From assembly GCA_004431415.1 (NCBI GenBank), contig QPMI01000056.1:434001-498000 (forward strand): 64,000 nt of DNA, in the 5' to 3' direction. Below the pieces are notes generated by a model. It was not told the DNA's origin and ran no database searches. It saw nothing but the letters and a program-made list of their open reading frames with translations. Source of the DNA: Cyanophora paradoxa (lineage: Eukaryota; Glaucocystophyceae; Cyanophorales; Cyanophoraceae). This document shows, in pieces, positions 34,446 through 45,275 of the stretch (position 1 is its first letter; every line of letters begins with the position of its first letter). A program made the position numbers and the translations under genes.

Positions 34446-36473
34446 CTACGAGGAAGTGTTGAATACTTCTTCTGAATTAACGTGGGCAAAGATTGGGGGA
34501 GCCATATCTCCGAACCAGTCAGAGAGAAGAGCGAATGCCTGATTGCTGAAAACCGGGTTGGGGGAGACGACTTTGAGATCGATGCGAAGGTTGGGCAGGT
34601 GGTCATTGGAGATATTCCGTAAAGCGCTCAACTCTTGCAGCTTGTCGATGCTGCTGACGTTGACCCCAGACCTATAGTACAAGTCGACAGATTGCAGTTT
34701 CGGGCCGGCCTGCGCGATCTCCTAAACGAGCGACGTGCACGTGTCAGTCCAGAGTTCGAGTTGCATATATATGCATCGCAATCACGAACCTGCAGGACCT
34801 GTGCCTCGAAAATCATTCCACAGTTGATCTTGAGCTCCTTGAGAATCGGACGAGAAGCACTTATAAGGGATGCCAAAATGGCGGGGTTTGCCCGAGGCTC
34901 AATCCGGATGTCGCTGCTCACAGATAAAGCAAATTCGAGCGATGACGGGGCGGTCGGCAGCGCCGCAGCTGTAGCTTGCATTAAACGTGTATTTTTGTCC
35001 TCGTCTCGATCGATCTGGGCGGCGAGTCATGATTAGGATAATTAAGTCACAAACGATCGATAATATTAATGAGTGGATCAAAAAAACATAGCACACGTAA
35101 AGCTGAAGCCCGAGGTAGCGGAGCTTCTCTAAAGACCGAAGGCCACCAAGCATGTCACAGGACGTCGACAGGGATTCAACCTGACGCAAGCCGGTTCAGA
35201 AAAGTCCATCGCAAGCTTGAGGAAACATGTTAGAACAGAAATCTAAAAGCAGCTGACCGCGATCCAGAGCTCCTCGAGATTGCGAAGGCGGAGGATGGCT
35301 GCGAGAATCCTTGGCGTGACTGGCTCCCTGGGCGATAGAAATAGCACTCGAAGATAATTTGCATTGAACGCCGGCGCCTCCAGCACCCCCTCCAGGCCGT
35401 CGTTCGAGGTGACGCGAAGAACTTGCAGGTTCTCCAGTGGGAGCTTCAAGAGGTGTTGGAGTGCCGCTCCATCGTGCACGGAGCACGACAATGTCTTGAG
35501 GCCCGGAGCCATTTGGACGAGCTTCGACTGTGTTCGAATTCAAAAAGAAACGACGGGAATCAGAATTTATAATTGAAACCAGAATCAGAAATTTGAATTC
35601 TTCGAAGCGGAATCGAACCGTGTGCTCGGCCTTCAGGATGAGGGCCCCGTTTTCCAGTCGCAGCTCTCGCAGATTCTCGAAACAACGCGGAGTCGCAACC
35701 GCGACGAGAGTGGAAGAAAAGCGCCAGTCGTCCAGCTGCAGCGACCGGAGCGGGGCGGGGCACAGGGCCGCCAGGAACGAGCGCGCGACGTCCTCCAGGG
35801 ATCGCGGCGCTGCGATGCCGAGCTCGCGTTGCTTCGCCTCCAGCGGCCAGGGTTGCCAGTTTCCTGTTAAGCAGACTGCCTCCAATGGCACAGGTGCCGT
35901 TGACATGGCTTTCATCAGTGCTGCGCAATCGCAAGCGCGGCAAGAATGTTAATCATTTTGAATTTGCAACTGACATTGCAAAGAGCGCATTGCATAATTA
36001 CCTGAAAGAGAATATGTCGCATATATGCAAGCCTCCAGGCCCTCTTTCGTGCTCAAGGCACGATCGATATCCGATCGACCCGCAGTATAAGCACCACGGT
36101 CGACCCACGCTGGACCGACGACGAGCTGCGAGCTGCCCGCCAGCGCCCCGCTTTGGACGCGAGCAGTGAAGCGGTCCAGCTGCGCTCTGTAGTTGTTCGT
36201 CCGCTCTAGCGAATCGATATCATGTTGATCGAATTGATATCGATTCCGGCTGCAAGGGAGCCACAGCTGCTGCCACTGCACGCCGCGCATGAGCTGGCTG
36301 AACCGACGATCCACCGCCCACAGCCGGCACTCCTCGTACGCCTCCGTCGCCTCCAGTTCGCTGAAGATGCGCCGCACGAGCTCGTCGGGCAGCCGCACGA
36401 AATGGTTCACTCCCTCGCGATCGCGATCGCCGCCCCCGCCCGCGTCGACGTCCGAAGCCGCTCTCGCCTGCAT
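34446..36473 (-). CDS. F-box/LRR protein I (intact, divergent, 542 aa)
   Basis: Exons (minus) 36473-36002, 35920-35619, 35527-35258, 35180-35097, 35014-34790 and 34721-34446 join in frame. Exon 4 is 84 nt rather than the family's 78. The introns are more AT-rich than in other members. The F-box is NHFVRLPDELVRRIFSELEA; the LRR-like exons are diverged (LRVLFLSPRE, LRYLGLQLY). The C-terminal domain starts EIAQAGPKLQSV and ends EEVFNTSS. The start MQARAASDVD lacks the MAKRAAKR leader of F-H. It is the last and most divergent member, with no TPR gene seen beside it. Confidence 0.85.
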
Positions 36474-37421
36474 CCGCTACAGCTGCTCCGCTCCTACGCT
36501 CGCCCAATTGCAAGTTGAGCACGTGCTCGACGATCGCGCGCGAGAGAAATCTTCAGGCTCGAGCTCCGCGCGCTCGCCCCTCACTGCTCCTAGGCCTCGC
36601 GATCGAGGTCGAGACAGCTGCTGGCCATGGCAGCTGTTGCGCATGCGACGTGCTGCGAAGGTCGGTCGGCGTTGCCAAGTTGCTGGAATGAAGCTCTACC
36701 CTCATACGCAGGCCTCTACCCCAAAATAATAAATAAAAAAACGTGGAATTATAAATCTATACGTATATATAGCAGATGGATTCGATTCTCCCCCCCTCCC
36801 CTCGAGCTCCCCCCTCCCCTCCCGCGCCCCCCCCTCTCTAGACGCGGCGTATAACCAGTTAAAGCTCGAGCTCGAACTCGAGCTCACAGCGAGCCCGGCG
36901 GCCCCAACAGTCCCGAGCGGGCCCCGGGCCCCCCCGAACTGCAGGCCCCCCCGGGCTCACCCTACCCCGCCCACCGCCCACCGCCCACCCTACCCCGTAG
37001 GCATGGGCTTCCGTAGGCATTGGCAGCGTCGATAGGCAGCTTGTTAGACTTCATCGAGAGGGAAACACAACAACGACAACGAGTACTGCAGGGCGCCGAT
37101 GGCCGCCCCGTCGTTCGTCCCTCCCGTTGAGTGGGAAGGGAGCCGGCGGGAGGACGGGCGAGCGGACTGGAGGGGGAGGCGGAAAGAACGCGGGCGGGCG
37201 GGCGGGCGGGCGGGCGGGCGGGCGGGCGGGCGGGCGGGCGGGCGGGCGGGCGGGGAGCCAAGGGATAAAGTACTTCGGTTCGGACGTGCGCCCCTAGCGG
37301 GCGCCTCCGGACTGCGGGGGCCGTGAGGAAAGGGACGGGGCCGAACGAGGCGCGGCGCAGCAGGAGCCGGTCGCACCCGGGGGACGGGGGGGTCGGAAGG
37401 CCTGCGCATGCGGCCGCGGCC
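36474..37421. other. Spacer with weak promoter element and GGCG microsatellite
   Basis: A degraded form of the F-box promoter element (minus GGGTAGAGCTTCATT) lies at 36687-36701. AT-rich sequence at 36720-36785 is followed by C-rich low complexity. No gene is seen. Confidence 0.6.
37189..37253 (+). repeat. GGCG tetranucleotide microsatellite
   Basis: About 15 uninterrupted GGGC units, 170 bp beyond the 3' end of the RAE1 gene. Confidence 0.95.
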
Positions 37422-39360
37422 TCAGCGCTTGCCCACGGTCGGCTTCGCAGCCGCTGTCCGGGGCTTGATCTCTTGTTCGGTGGTCTGTGGGGGGGAAGGG
37501 GCGGTGAGGAGGACCTGCGGCGGGGGCGGGGGACAGGAGGGCGAGCGCGAGGGGGGTACCGGGTGCAGCATGATGTAGTTCTTGGCCGTCGCCGGGTTGT
37601 GGAACTCGGAGCCCTGCGGAGGGGGGTGCGTGAGCGGCAAAAGAGGGGGCGCGGCGCGGGCGCGAAGGGAGGGTGGGTTAGTACCTTGTACCAGTCGTAC
37701 GAAACAGCGTACGCGTAGATATCGCCCTGCAGAGGGCGCGTCAGGAGAAGTAGGGGGGGGGGAACGGCCGGGGGGTACGCTCACCGTCGCGTTAAAGCAG
37801 GACGCCGAGATGGGCTGGTTGGCGCGCGAGAAGGGCTTCAACCGCTGCTTCGAGTCCTGCGGGGTACAGCATGTCAGTCGGGGAGGGGGGGATCGAAGCC
37901 AGGGGGTACGCGATCTCGCGCGCCTTGTCCCAAAAGTTGAATGAGCCGTCGGAGCCGGCGGTTGCGAAGGTGCCGTACGTCGGGTGGAACACAATCGAGT
38001 TCACCGCGTAGATCTGTTTTAAGAGGGGGTACGGCGTTCGGCGGGGGCAGAGGAAGGGGGAAGGCGTTGAGGGGTACGGCGCGCCTCGTTGCCGTCGCGG
38101 TGGCACTTGAACGCGAAGTTCTTGCTGCGGGGCGGGATCAGGGGGCGAATCGGGGGGTACGCCGCCGGCATCCTCGAGCTCGGGGGGGTACGCACTCGCT
38201 GTTCTTGTCCTCCACGTGGTGCACGGCGACGCGTCCCTGCGGCGAAAGACCGGCCTCAGCAGGGGCGCAGGGAGGGGGTAGGAGAAGAAAGGGGGGTACG
38301 CGGCGCGCCTCGATAGAGCCAAGGGCGAATCCCGAGCGGTCGGGGAAGCACGCGACGCATCGGCTCTGGTACTTGAGAGGCGACGCGATCCGCTGCCGGG
38401 GTACGTCGAATCCGATCCTGGAGGGGGCGGGCAGAAGCGGAGGAGGGGTACCTTGTACTCGCGGGAGGCCTGCCGGACGTCGTAGATCACGATGTGCCGC
38501 TCGGCGGTGGCCACGACGAGGAGTGGCATCGCGAGGTCCATGGCGTAGACGCGCTCCGGGAGCTGGACGTTCAGGCCGGGGTTCGGCGTCCGCGTGTCCC
38601 AGTACCTGCGGGGTACAGGTTAGCAGGGGGGGGGGGCGGGAGGGGAGCGAGGGCGCGATCGCACTTGACTGTCTTGTCCCAGCTGCCCGTCGCGAGCATC
38701 TGCGTCGCTCCCTCCTCCGCCCACGCTATGCACTTGATCGGCGCGTCGTGCTGAGGGCGCGGAATCAGCGCCGCGGCGGCCGCGGCGGGCGGAGCGAGGG
38801 CGAAATGAGTCCCTGCGCCCACCTGCGCGACCTGGACAGGGCCGCTCCCTCCCAGCTGCCACATCTTAGCTGTCTTGTCGCAGGAGCCCGAGAAGACGCG
38901 CTGCCCGTCCTGCGGCGGCGCGGCGGCGGTCAGGAACGCCACCGCGCGCGACAAGAACGCTCTGGCGCGGCCGCCCTCGCGCACCGAGGACCAGCAGACG
39001 CAGAGGACCGGCGCGTCGTGGGAGATCGCAGCCCGCGGCACGCCCTTCATAGGGGCGTTGAAGCTCGCCGGCTGCACCTCCCAGCAGCGGACCTGCGCGA
39101 CGCAGCGCCTCAATAAGTCGCCAAGTGAATGCTGCCATCCTGCAAGACCGCGCGGCCGATCGGCGGGAACGCGCCTGGTTGTCCCACGAGCCGGCGACCA
39201 GAAAGTTCGCCTTCGGGCTGAATGCGAGGCTGGAAACTCCATCGGTCGGCGGCGAGTCGACTTCCGGGTCCTGCGAGGGCGCGAGGCGTTGGGCTCGCGC
39301 GGAAACGCCTGTAGCGCGCTGCAGAAGCACCTTGTTCGGGTTGTGCGTCGGGATGTTCAT
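37422..39360 (-). CDS. RAE1: mRNA export factor RAE1/GLE2, WD40 nucleoporin
   Basis: Thirteen exons join in frame to 372 aa, the usual RAE1 length: 39360-39175, 39092-38985, 38909-38823, 38750-38665, 38605-38452, 38392-38309, 38236-38196, 38124-38085, 38013-37912, 37856-37785, 37726-37685, 37613-37560 and 37484-37422. Family strings include GVSSLAFSPKANFLVAGSWD, VFSGSCDKTAKMW, MLATGSWDKTVKYWD, NFAFKCHRDGNE, IYAVNSIVFHPTYGTFATAG, QPISASCFN, AVSYDWYKG and a basic C-terminus. RAE1 binds the NUP98 GLEBS motif at nuclear pores and acts in mRNA export and the spindle checkpoint. Introns after exons 1, 6, 8 and 9 have GC donors. The start MNIPTHNPNK fits the family. Confidence 0.95.
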
Positions 39361-39450
39361 CAGACGCGCCGCTACTGCCGGTGTCCCGTACCCCGGCGGC
39401 TCTGTGTACCCCAGTTCGTCGGCGCAGCGGTTAGTTAAGAAGAAGGCGCG
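39361..39450. promoter_or_regulatory. Divergent promoter of RAE1 and the sterol dehydrogenase
   Basis: Only 90 bp separate the two start codons, so the promoter must be shared or overlapping. It contains GTACCCC twice (39389 and 39407). No TATA box is seen. Confidence 0.6.
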
Positions 39451-41350
39451 ATGGCCCCGCTGGCCGTGTTCGTCGTGACCGGAGGGTGCGGTTTCCTCGG
39501 CAAGCACATCGTGAACCAGCTGCTCGAGAAGAAGGGCGTGCAGGAGGCGCGCCCTGCCCGGCCCCGCCGCCGCGGGCGCAGTTGACCGGCGCGCGCGGCC
39601 GCAGGTCCGAGTATTCGACCTGGTTACGAACCACAAATGGGACGACGCACGCGTGAAGGTCATCGCCGGCGACCTGCGCGACTCGGCACAGGTGTCCAAG
39701 GTGGTCGCTGGCTCTGACTGCGTCATGCACGTCGCGTCGGCCAACCCACTGTCCAAGAACAAGAAGCTCCTGTGGGATGTTAACGTTCTGGTGCGCTAGC
39801 TCCGGCCGCGCGCCGCCGCTGGGCCGGCCCGGCCCGGCGGTTGGCCGCTCGGGCTGCCGCCGCCGCCGCGCGCCGCGCGCGCGCCGCACCGGCGCTTACG
39901 AGTCGGCCGCAGGGCACCAAGAACGTCATCGACGCGTGCGTGGAGCACGGCGTGACCCGCCTGGTCTTTACCTCCTCCGCGAGCGTTATCTACGACGGCA
40001 AGGACCAGAAGGCCGGCGACGAGACGCTCTCGTACCCCGAGAAGTACCGGTGCGCGACCCTAGAACGCTTCACCGGCGCGCGCCGAGCGCGTCGAGCGGG
40101 CGGGCGCGCGGGCGGGCGGCGGGGGCGCAGCGACGCCTACTGCGAGTCTAAGGCGGAGGCCGAGCGCATCCTTTTGAAGGCCAACGGCTACGCCACGAAG
40201 GCCCGCTACCCGTCCCATCCCGGATCATCAAATCTCGGATCAAATCTCAGCCGCTCGCAGGCCGGCGCGTCGAAGCCGCTGCTGACGGTTTCGCTGCGCC
40301 CGCACGGCATCTTCGGCGAGTACGACCCCCTCCTGGTCCCCAACGTCGTCGAGCAGGTGCGAACGAAGCGAAGTTCCCGGTACCCCGCCGCTCGCCCTCC
40401 CGAGCGGTACCCCAGGCGCGCAAGGGCAAGATCAAGTGGATCATCGGCGACGGCGGCAACGTGCGTCCGGCGCTTTTCCCCCCCTTCCTGCGCCCGGACA
40501 CCTGAGAGGGGGGTACAGGTCGTTGATTTCACGTACGCCGGCAACGTGGCGCACGCTCACATCGTCGCGGCGGACGCCCTCGTGCCGGGGGCCGCCCTCT
40601 GCGGCCAGGCGAGCGCCCCGTACCCCCCCCCCCCCGCTCCTCGCCCCCCGGAAACGACCCGTCCCCCCCCGGCTGAACCCGTACCCCCCCGCAGTGCTAC
40701 TTCATCACGAACGAGGAGCCGGTCCGCTTCTGGGACTTCCTCGGCAGGATCAGGTACCCCCCTGCAGTCGTTTCCCCCCCCCCCCGCCCCCGCTCTTAAA
40801 AGTGCGGAGGCGCGTATCCCTGACCCCATGCTCACAGCGGCGGCCTCGGGTACGAGAAGCCGCGCCTGAAGATCCCGTACTCCGTCATGCTCGTCATCGG
40901 TGCGCGCCGTACCCCTCCCGCCCCGCTCCCTTCCGTTGAGCTCCGTACCCCCTAGGCTGGCTGGTCGACTTCTTCGTCATGATCCTCTCCCCCTGCGTCA
41001 CCCTCCGCCCCGTCCTGACCCTCTCCAAGGTAGTCGTACCCCGGTTCCCTGATCTTCGATTTGCTGCGCCTAATTTTGCTGTACCCCAGGTCCAGCTCGC
41101 CGGCACGCACCACTACTACAGCAGCGCGAAGGCCAAGGTCCGCCCGCCCCCTCCCCGCCCCTCCTTTCCGCCCCTCCCCCCGGCCCTGCTAGGCTATAGT
41201 TCGGACCAGCCCGACCCCCCCTAGCCCCGGGCCCCCTTCCGACTCCGCTGACTTCGTTCGCAGCGGGACTTCGGGTACGTACCCCCCGTGAAGCTCGACG
41301 AGGCGCTGCGGCGTACCCTGGTCTTCTTCTCGGACCTCAAGAAGAAGTGA
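39451..41350 (+). CDS. Sterol-4-alpha-carboxylate 3-dehydrogenase (NSDHL/ERG26-like)
   Basis: Twelve exons join in frame to 349 aa: 39451-39546, 39605-39790, 39913-40049, 40131-40200, 40261-40356, 40416-40460, 40519-40608, 40695-40753, 40838-40899, 40956-41029, 41090-41137 and 41264-41350. The N-terminus has the NAD(P)-binding motif VTGGCGFLGKHIV; the catalytic YxxxK is YCESK. Other family strings are TSSASVIYDG, SLRPHGIFGEYDP, VDFTYAGNVAHAHI and ITNEEPVRFWDFL. A hydrophobic segment (WLVDFFVMILSP) precedes QLAGTHHYYSSAKA. The enzyme removes C4 carboxyl groups of sterol intermediates at the ER. Introns after exons 1, 4 and 7 have GC donors. Confidence 0.94.
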
Positions 41351-42223
41351 TCGTGATCACCGCGCGCCGGCGCGCGGCCGCGGGTAGCGGCCCCGCCTGG
41401 CGCGTTTCTAGCCTAGTACCCGTTCTAGATTAGTATAAGCCTCGCAGCCTGGCAGTCGCCGAGCCCCGTGGCGCCGTCGCACTAGGCGGCTGGCTTATGA
41501 TTAGTGGCTGCCGCGGGCGGGGCGGGCCCCGAACCGGGCCCGCCGGGCCGCCCGCCGCTGCGGGCCGTTGCGGGAACTTGCGGCCCGGCGCCGCGGCGGG
41601 CCGGCGGCGGCGGGCCGAGCCTAGGCCTCGGACTCCGGGAGGCCCGGCGCCCGGCCGGGGCCGGCGCCGTGCGGCCGTATACGTACGCGTGGCGGCCCGC
41701 CGGCCGGCTTTCGCACTCCGGTACCCGGTGAACGATGAACACGAACACACGCATGAACGAAATGCAACCACGTACCCCAGTCTTGATCATGATGCACACC
41801 GGCATGCCGCACGTACTGGCAGCACTGCGATCGCCCGGCCGCCAGGCGCATCGGCCTATAGCTAGCTATACAGACTTTGGGTGCCAGCTGGCAAGCTGTG
41901 AGAGCAGCAGCTACAGCCGCGCTAACGCTGAGCTGTGCACAAGCAGCCGCTGAGCTGCTGGTTTAATTTTGGGAGCTCGGTGCTACTGCGGTACGACGGT
42001 ACGCGCCCTGCGCCGCGCCGCACGCGGCGGCCGCGGCCGCGGCCGCCGGCCGGCCGCGGCCGCGCCGCGGTCGGCACGCGTACGCCGCGCGCGACGTACG
42101 CTCGAACCACGCGCTCGCGGCGCCGGCCGAGCCTAGGCCTTAAGCTTAGCTTCCAGGCCTAGGCCAGCTGCAGCTAGCGCTGCCCTGACCTGTCGGCCGC
42201 GGACGCGGGCCGGGCGCGCAGAC
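41351..42223. other. Palindrome-rich spacer without recognised gene
   Basis: GC-rich stretches made of GGCCGG and GCGGCCGC-type palindromes (41510-41700, 42000-42080) alternate with normal sequence. Several short reading frames occur on both strands, but none has support. Confidence 0.55.
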
Positions 42224-44115
42224 ATGAGGCGGACCATGTACATGTCAGACAAGGGCAAAAGCCCCGAGGTTCGCCCGCTTGCACTCCGTCGTGCATCGCA
42301 TTTCTATGCCTTGACCGGTCGACGTGGCGGGCCTGTCGATGTCGATGTCCTCCCTCCAGACGCCGCGCGGGGGAAGTTCGAATTCGCAGCCCTTCGCGCC
42401 GCGCCTGTTCAACCCGTACGGCCCGGCCCCAGAGGTTCGCGATCGAATTCGTTGAAGGTCGCCCGGTCCGCGCCGGCGCCGCGCGCGCATTGAACTTAAG
42501 CTTCGGGCCGGGGGCGCAGGACGGGTCGACGCCGACGTCTGCCCGTGGCCATGGCCACGGCCCGCTCGGCTCGCTCGGGTCCCTCTCCGGCTCCGTGAGC
42601 GCCAGCCGGTCGGACTCGCTCTCGCTCTCCGCGAGCCGCAGCCGCTCCGACTCGTACGGCACGGCACGCAACTCCAAGCCGTCGGGCCCGCCCCTCAAGG
42701 TTCGAATTCGCCCATTCGCATGGCCATGACATGACCGGTCGGGCCCGGCCCGGGGCGGCGCCGCGCCCGGCGACACGCATCGAGCCCTGCCCCGCGAGTA
42801 CAGGCGCCTTAGGGCCTCTGCTAAGCCTATCGAGCCTGACGCCCGTTCGCATGTGCGCAGCTGCCGAATGCCAGCGGCAAGTACCTAGTGTGCCCCCCCC
42901 AGGAGTCCGACCACTTCAGCGGCCCCGCCGGCAAAGTGAACCACGTGCGCGCGGGCCCCGGGCCGAGCCGCTCTCAGATGCCTCCGCGCGCGCTCATGAT
43001 CGGGACCCCTACCCGGCCCGGCCCGCAGCTGTACAGACCGGTCCCGGTGGAGAGCCCTGATGGGCTCAAGAGCGACAAGGTCGTGTGCTGCCCCCTCGAC
43101 TTTGGGTGATCATGTACCCCGGCCCCGTCCCCGCGCGCGAACAAAATATTAATCAAGCCCGGTCCGCTGGCAGGTACCCCGGAGTGGCGATTCAGAAGCT
43201 GCACTGGCACCTGAACGAGTGCCGGGACGTGATGGGGTACCCCTTCGACGCGGACGGGCACCTGATCGGGACGCCCATCGCTCCCGAAGAAAGGGACGCG
43301 GTGCGCAGACCCGGCCTGCGCCCGAGCCGAGACTATTTTAAACTTTCTCTCTCCCGCCCGCGGTTCTCTCCTTATGCGCAACCGCAGCCGCCGACCGACC
43401 CGCACGCGTCGTTTGTCGGCCCAAACGGCATCGTCAAGGAGCCTGCGCCCGCCCGGGACCCCTCCGTGCGCGCCCTTGGAACTCAGCTTTTCGGCTCTCT
43501 GGTACCCCCTAGGCCTGACCGGTACCCGACCGGCCCAGGACCCAAAGGTGGGGTACCTGTGGGGCCCGCCCCCCGACAGGGGCGAGGTCAAGTACCATTA
43601 CCCCACCGAGTCCGCCGTACCCCCCCCCCCTCCCCGCCTCTATCCCCCCTCGAAGTTGACTAGGCGACGCTGCGATCAGGTACGGGTACATGTATAACCC
43701 TAAGACGGACGGGCCGCACATCTCGGCGCCCGAGTGCGTCCCCCCCCCCACCCCCCCCCCCCGCCTCCCGCCCCCCCGCCCCCTCCCTCGGTTCAGCTGA
43801 GGGCCGGGCCGACAGGCAAGCCCGGTCGGGGTACCCCATCAATTCTATCCTCAAGGAGAGTGCAAACGCCAACAAAATCGCAGACGATGTGCGTCGTACC
43901 CCCCTCTCGCCCCCCCACCCCCACCCCCACCCCACCCCACCCCCACACGGGCCCCTCCCCCCTCTTCCCCCCCAAATTCGAGCCCCGCGTTCGCATCGCA
44001 GAAGCGGCTTGCCTTGGCCCAGAACACTTCGAATTACAACTGGAACCCCGCTTACTTGGTTCGAGCACCCCGACCCAATATTAATGCGCTGAACATGCCG
44101 TACATAGAGAGATAG
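42224..44115 (+). CDS. Unrecognised multi-exon protein
   Basis: Exons supported by splice sites and frame: 42224-42268, 42360-42434, 42520-42699, 42861-43084, 43174-43300, 43388-43501 and 43539-43616, then pieces near 43680-43739, 43800-43886 and 44005-44115. The N-terminal third is Gly/Ser/Pro-rich (GSLSGSVSASRSDSLSLSAS). The rest looks globular: GKYLVCPPQESDHFSGPAGK, QKLHWHLNECRDVMGYPFDA, KVGYLWGPPPDRGEVKYHY, MYNPKTDGPHISAPEC, SGYPINSILKESANANKI, and a C-terminus ending NALNMPYIER. One junction (43616 to 43680) does not keep frame, so an error or a different site is likely. I do not recognise the family. Confidence 0.6.
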
Positions 44116-44787
44116 CCTCGTACCTTTGATAAAGACTCTGAGAGTTGATAAAGGACACCGTTAGAGTGATAAAGGACACCCAGTGCAGGCAAAGTCTTGC
44201 CCGACACGTACAGGGCAGAGTCTTCACTCTACGGCCACACCTAAGCCACCTTAGGCTATCTCTCTTGCCGTACACTGATCACCACGGACGGACGCCTCAT
44301 GCAGCTCTTCAAGGACACTCTGTTCGCTCCGAACCTGCACCTGGGTGCGCGTGTGCGTGGGACGCGTGACGCGTGCACGTGCACGTGAGTCTAGATCTAG
44401 ATCTAGACTCTGAGAGCGCCTCCGGGGCTATGAGCTTCGAGCTTCGTGGGCGTCGGTAGCCTGACGATGAACTTGGGGGGGTACAGCGATGCGGGGCCTG
44501 GGAGGGGACCAAGCCATCGCTCGGGCGGTGGAGGAGCGTCCGGGGAAGGTGCGCCCTCGAGCTCTAGATCTAGGTGCAGATCTGGGCCCAAGCTTCTGCA
44601 GCTGCAGCTGGCTATAATTCTAGATCTGACGGAGATCTTTCGCGCTCCGGCCCCGCGTTTAAAGGCCTTCCCTATAATTTTAAAGGCCTTCCTATAATTC
44701 TGGTTATGTGTCCGCGCTCCGGCCTCGCGTTTAGTTTCTGACGTCCGGGCGCTCCGGATCCGGATCCGGTCCGCGGCCGGCCCTTCT
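44116..44787. other. Spacer, possible unplaced exons
   Basis: An open piece at about 44277-44340 reads LITTDGRLMQLFKDTLFAP before a GTGCGC donor-like site and may be an exon of a neighbouring gene. Repeated CTAGAT palindromes lie at 44391-44406 and a duplicated CCTTCCTATAATT string near 44667-44699. Confidence 0.4.
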
Positions 44788-45275
44788 ATGAAGCTGCAGG
44801 ACCTCAGGGCCGGCAGAGTGAGGCTGGACGACCCCAAGGCGAAGGTCGCCGCCAAGCTCGCGGACCCGAACGCGCCGGCGCCAGCGAACGCGAACGCCGG
44901 CGGCGGGGGCGGGGGCGGCCGGGTCGCCCGGGCCGCCCGGGCCCTCAAATTCTGGAAGGCGCTCGACAGCGACGACCACTGCGCCGGCACCTCGGACGAC
45001 GTCAACTTCGACGGCGCGGTCCGGATCCGCCGCTCATGATCACCTGAGACGCCCCCATCCCCCGCCCCCGCTCATGAGTACCCGCGCACGCTCAGGTGAC
45101 GCCCTACACGGCGGGGGACGATGCCGACGCCGACGCCGGGGGGTGGGGCGAGGGAGAGGCCGGCGCGGGCGCGGATGGGCTCCTCGACGGGGCGGCGTGG
45201 CTCGAGGGCGCAGGCGCGGATCCGGAGGGCCCCGCGGGGCCCTTCGCGGCGCTCGAGCGCTCGCCCCTCCTCTGA
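44788..45275 (+). CDS. Hypothetical small protein, two exons visible
   Basis: Exon 44788-45018 (77 codons, MKLQDLRAGRVRLDDPKAK) and exon 45096-45275 (59 codons plus stop) join in frame through a 77-nt GT-AG intron. The first exon is basic with Ala/Asn and Gly runs. The second is acidic and Gly/Asp-rich (YTAGDDADADAGGWGEGEA), ending ALERSPLL. More exons may lie upstream. No known domain is seen. Confidence 0.45.
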
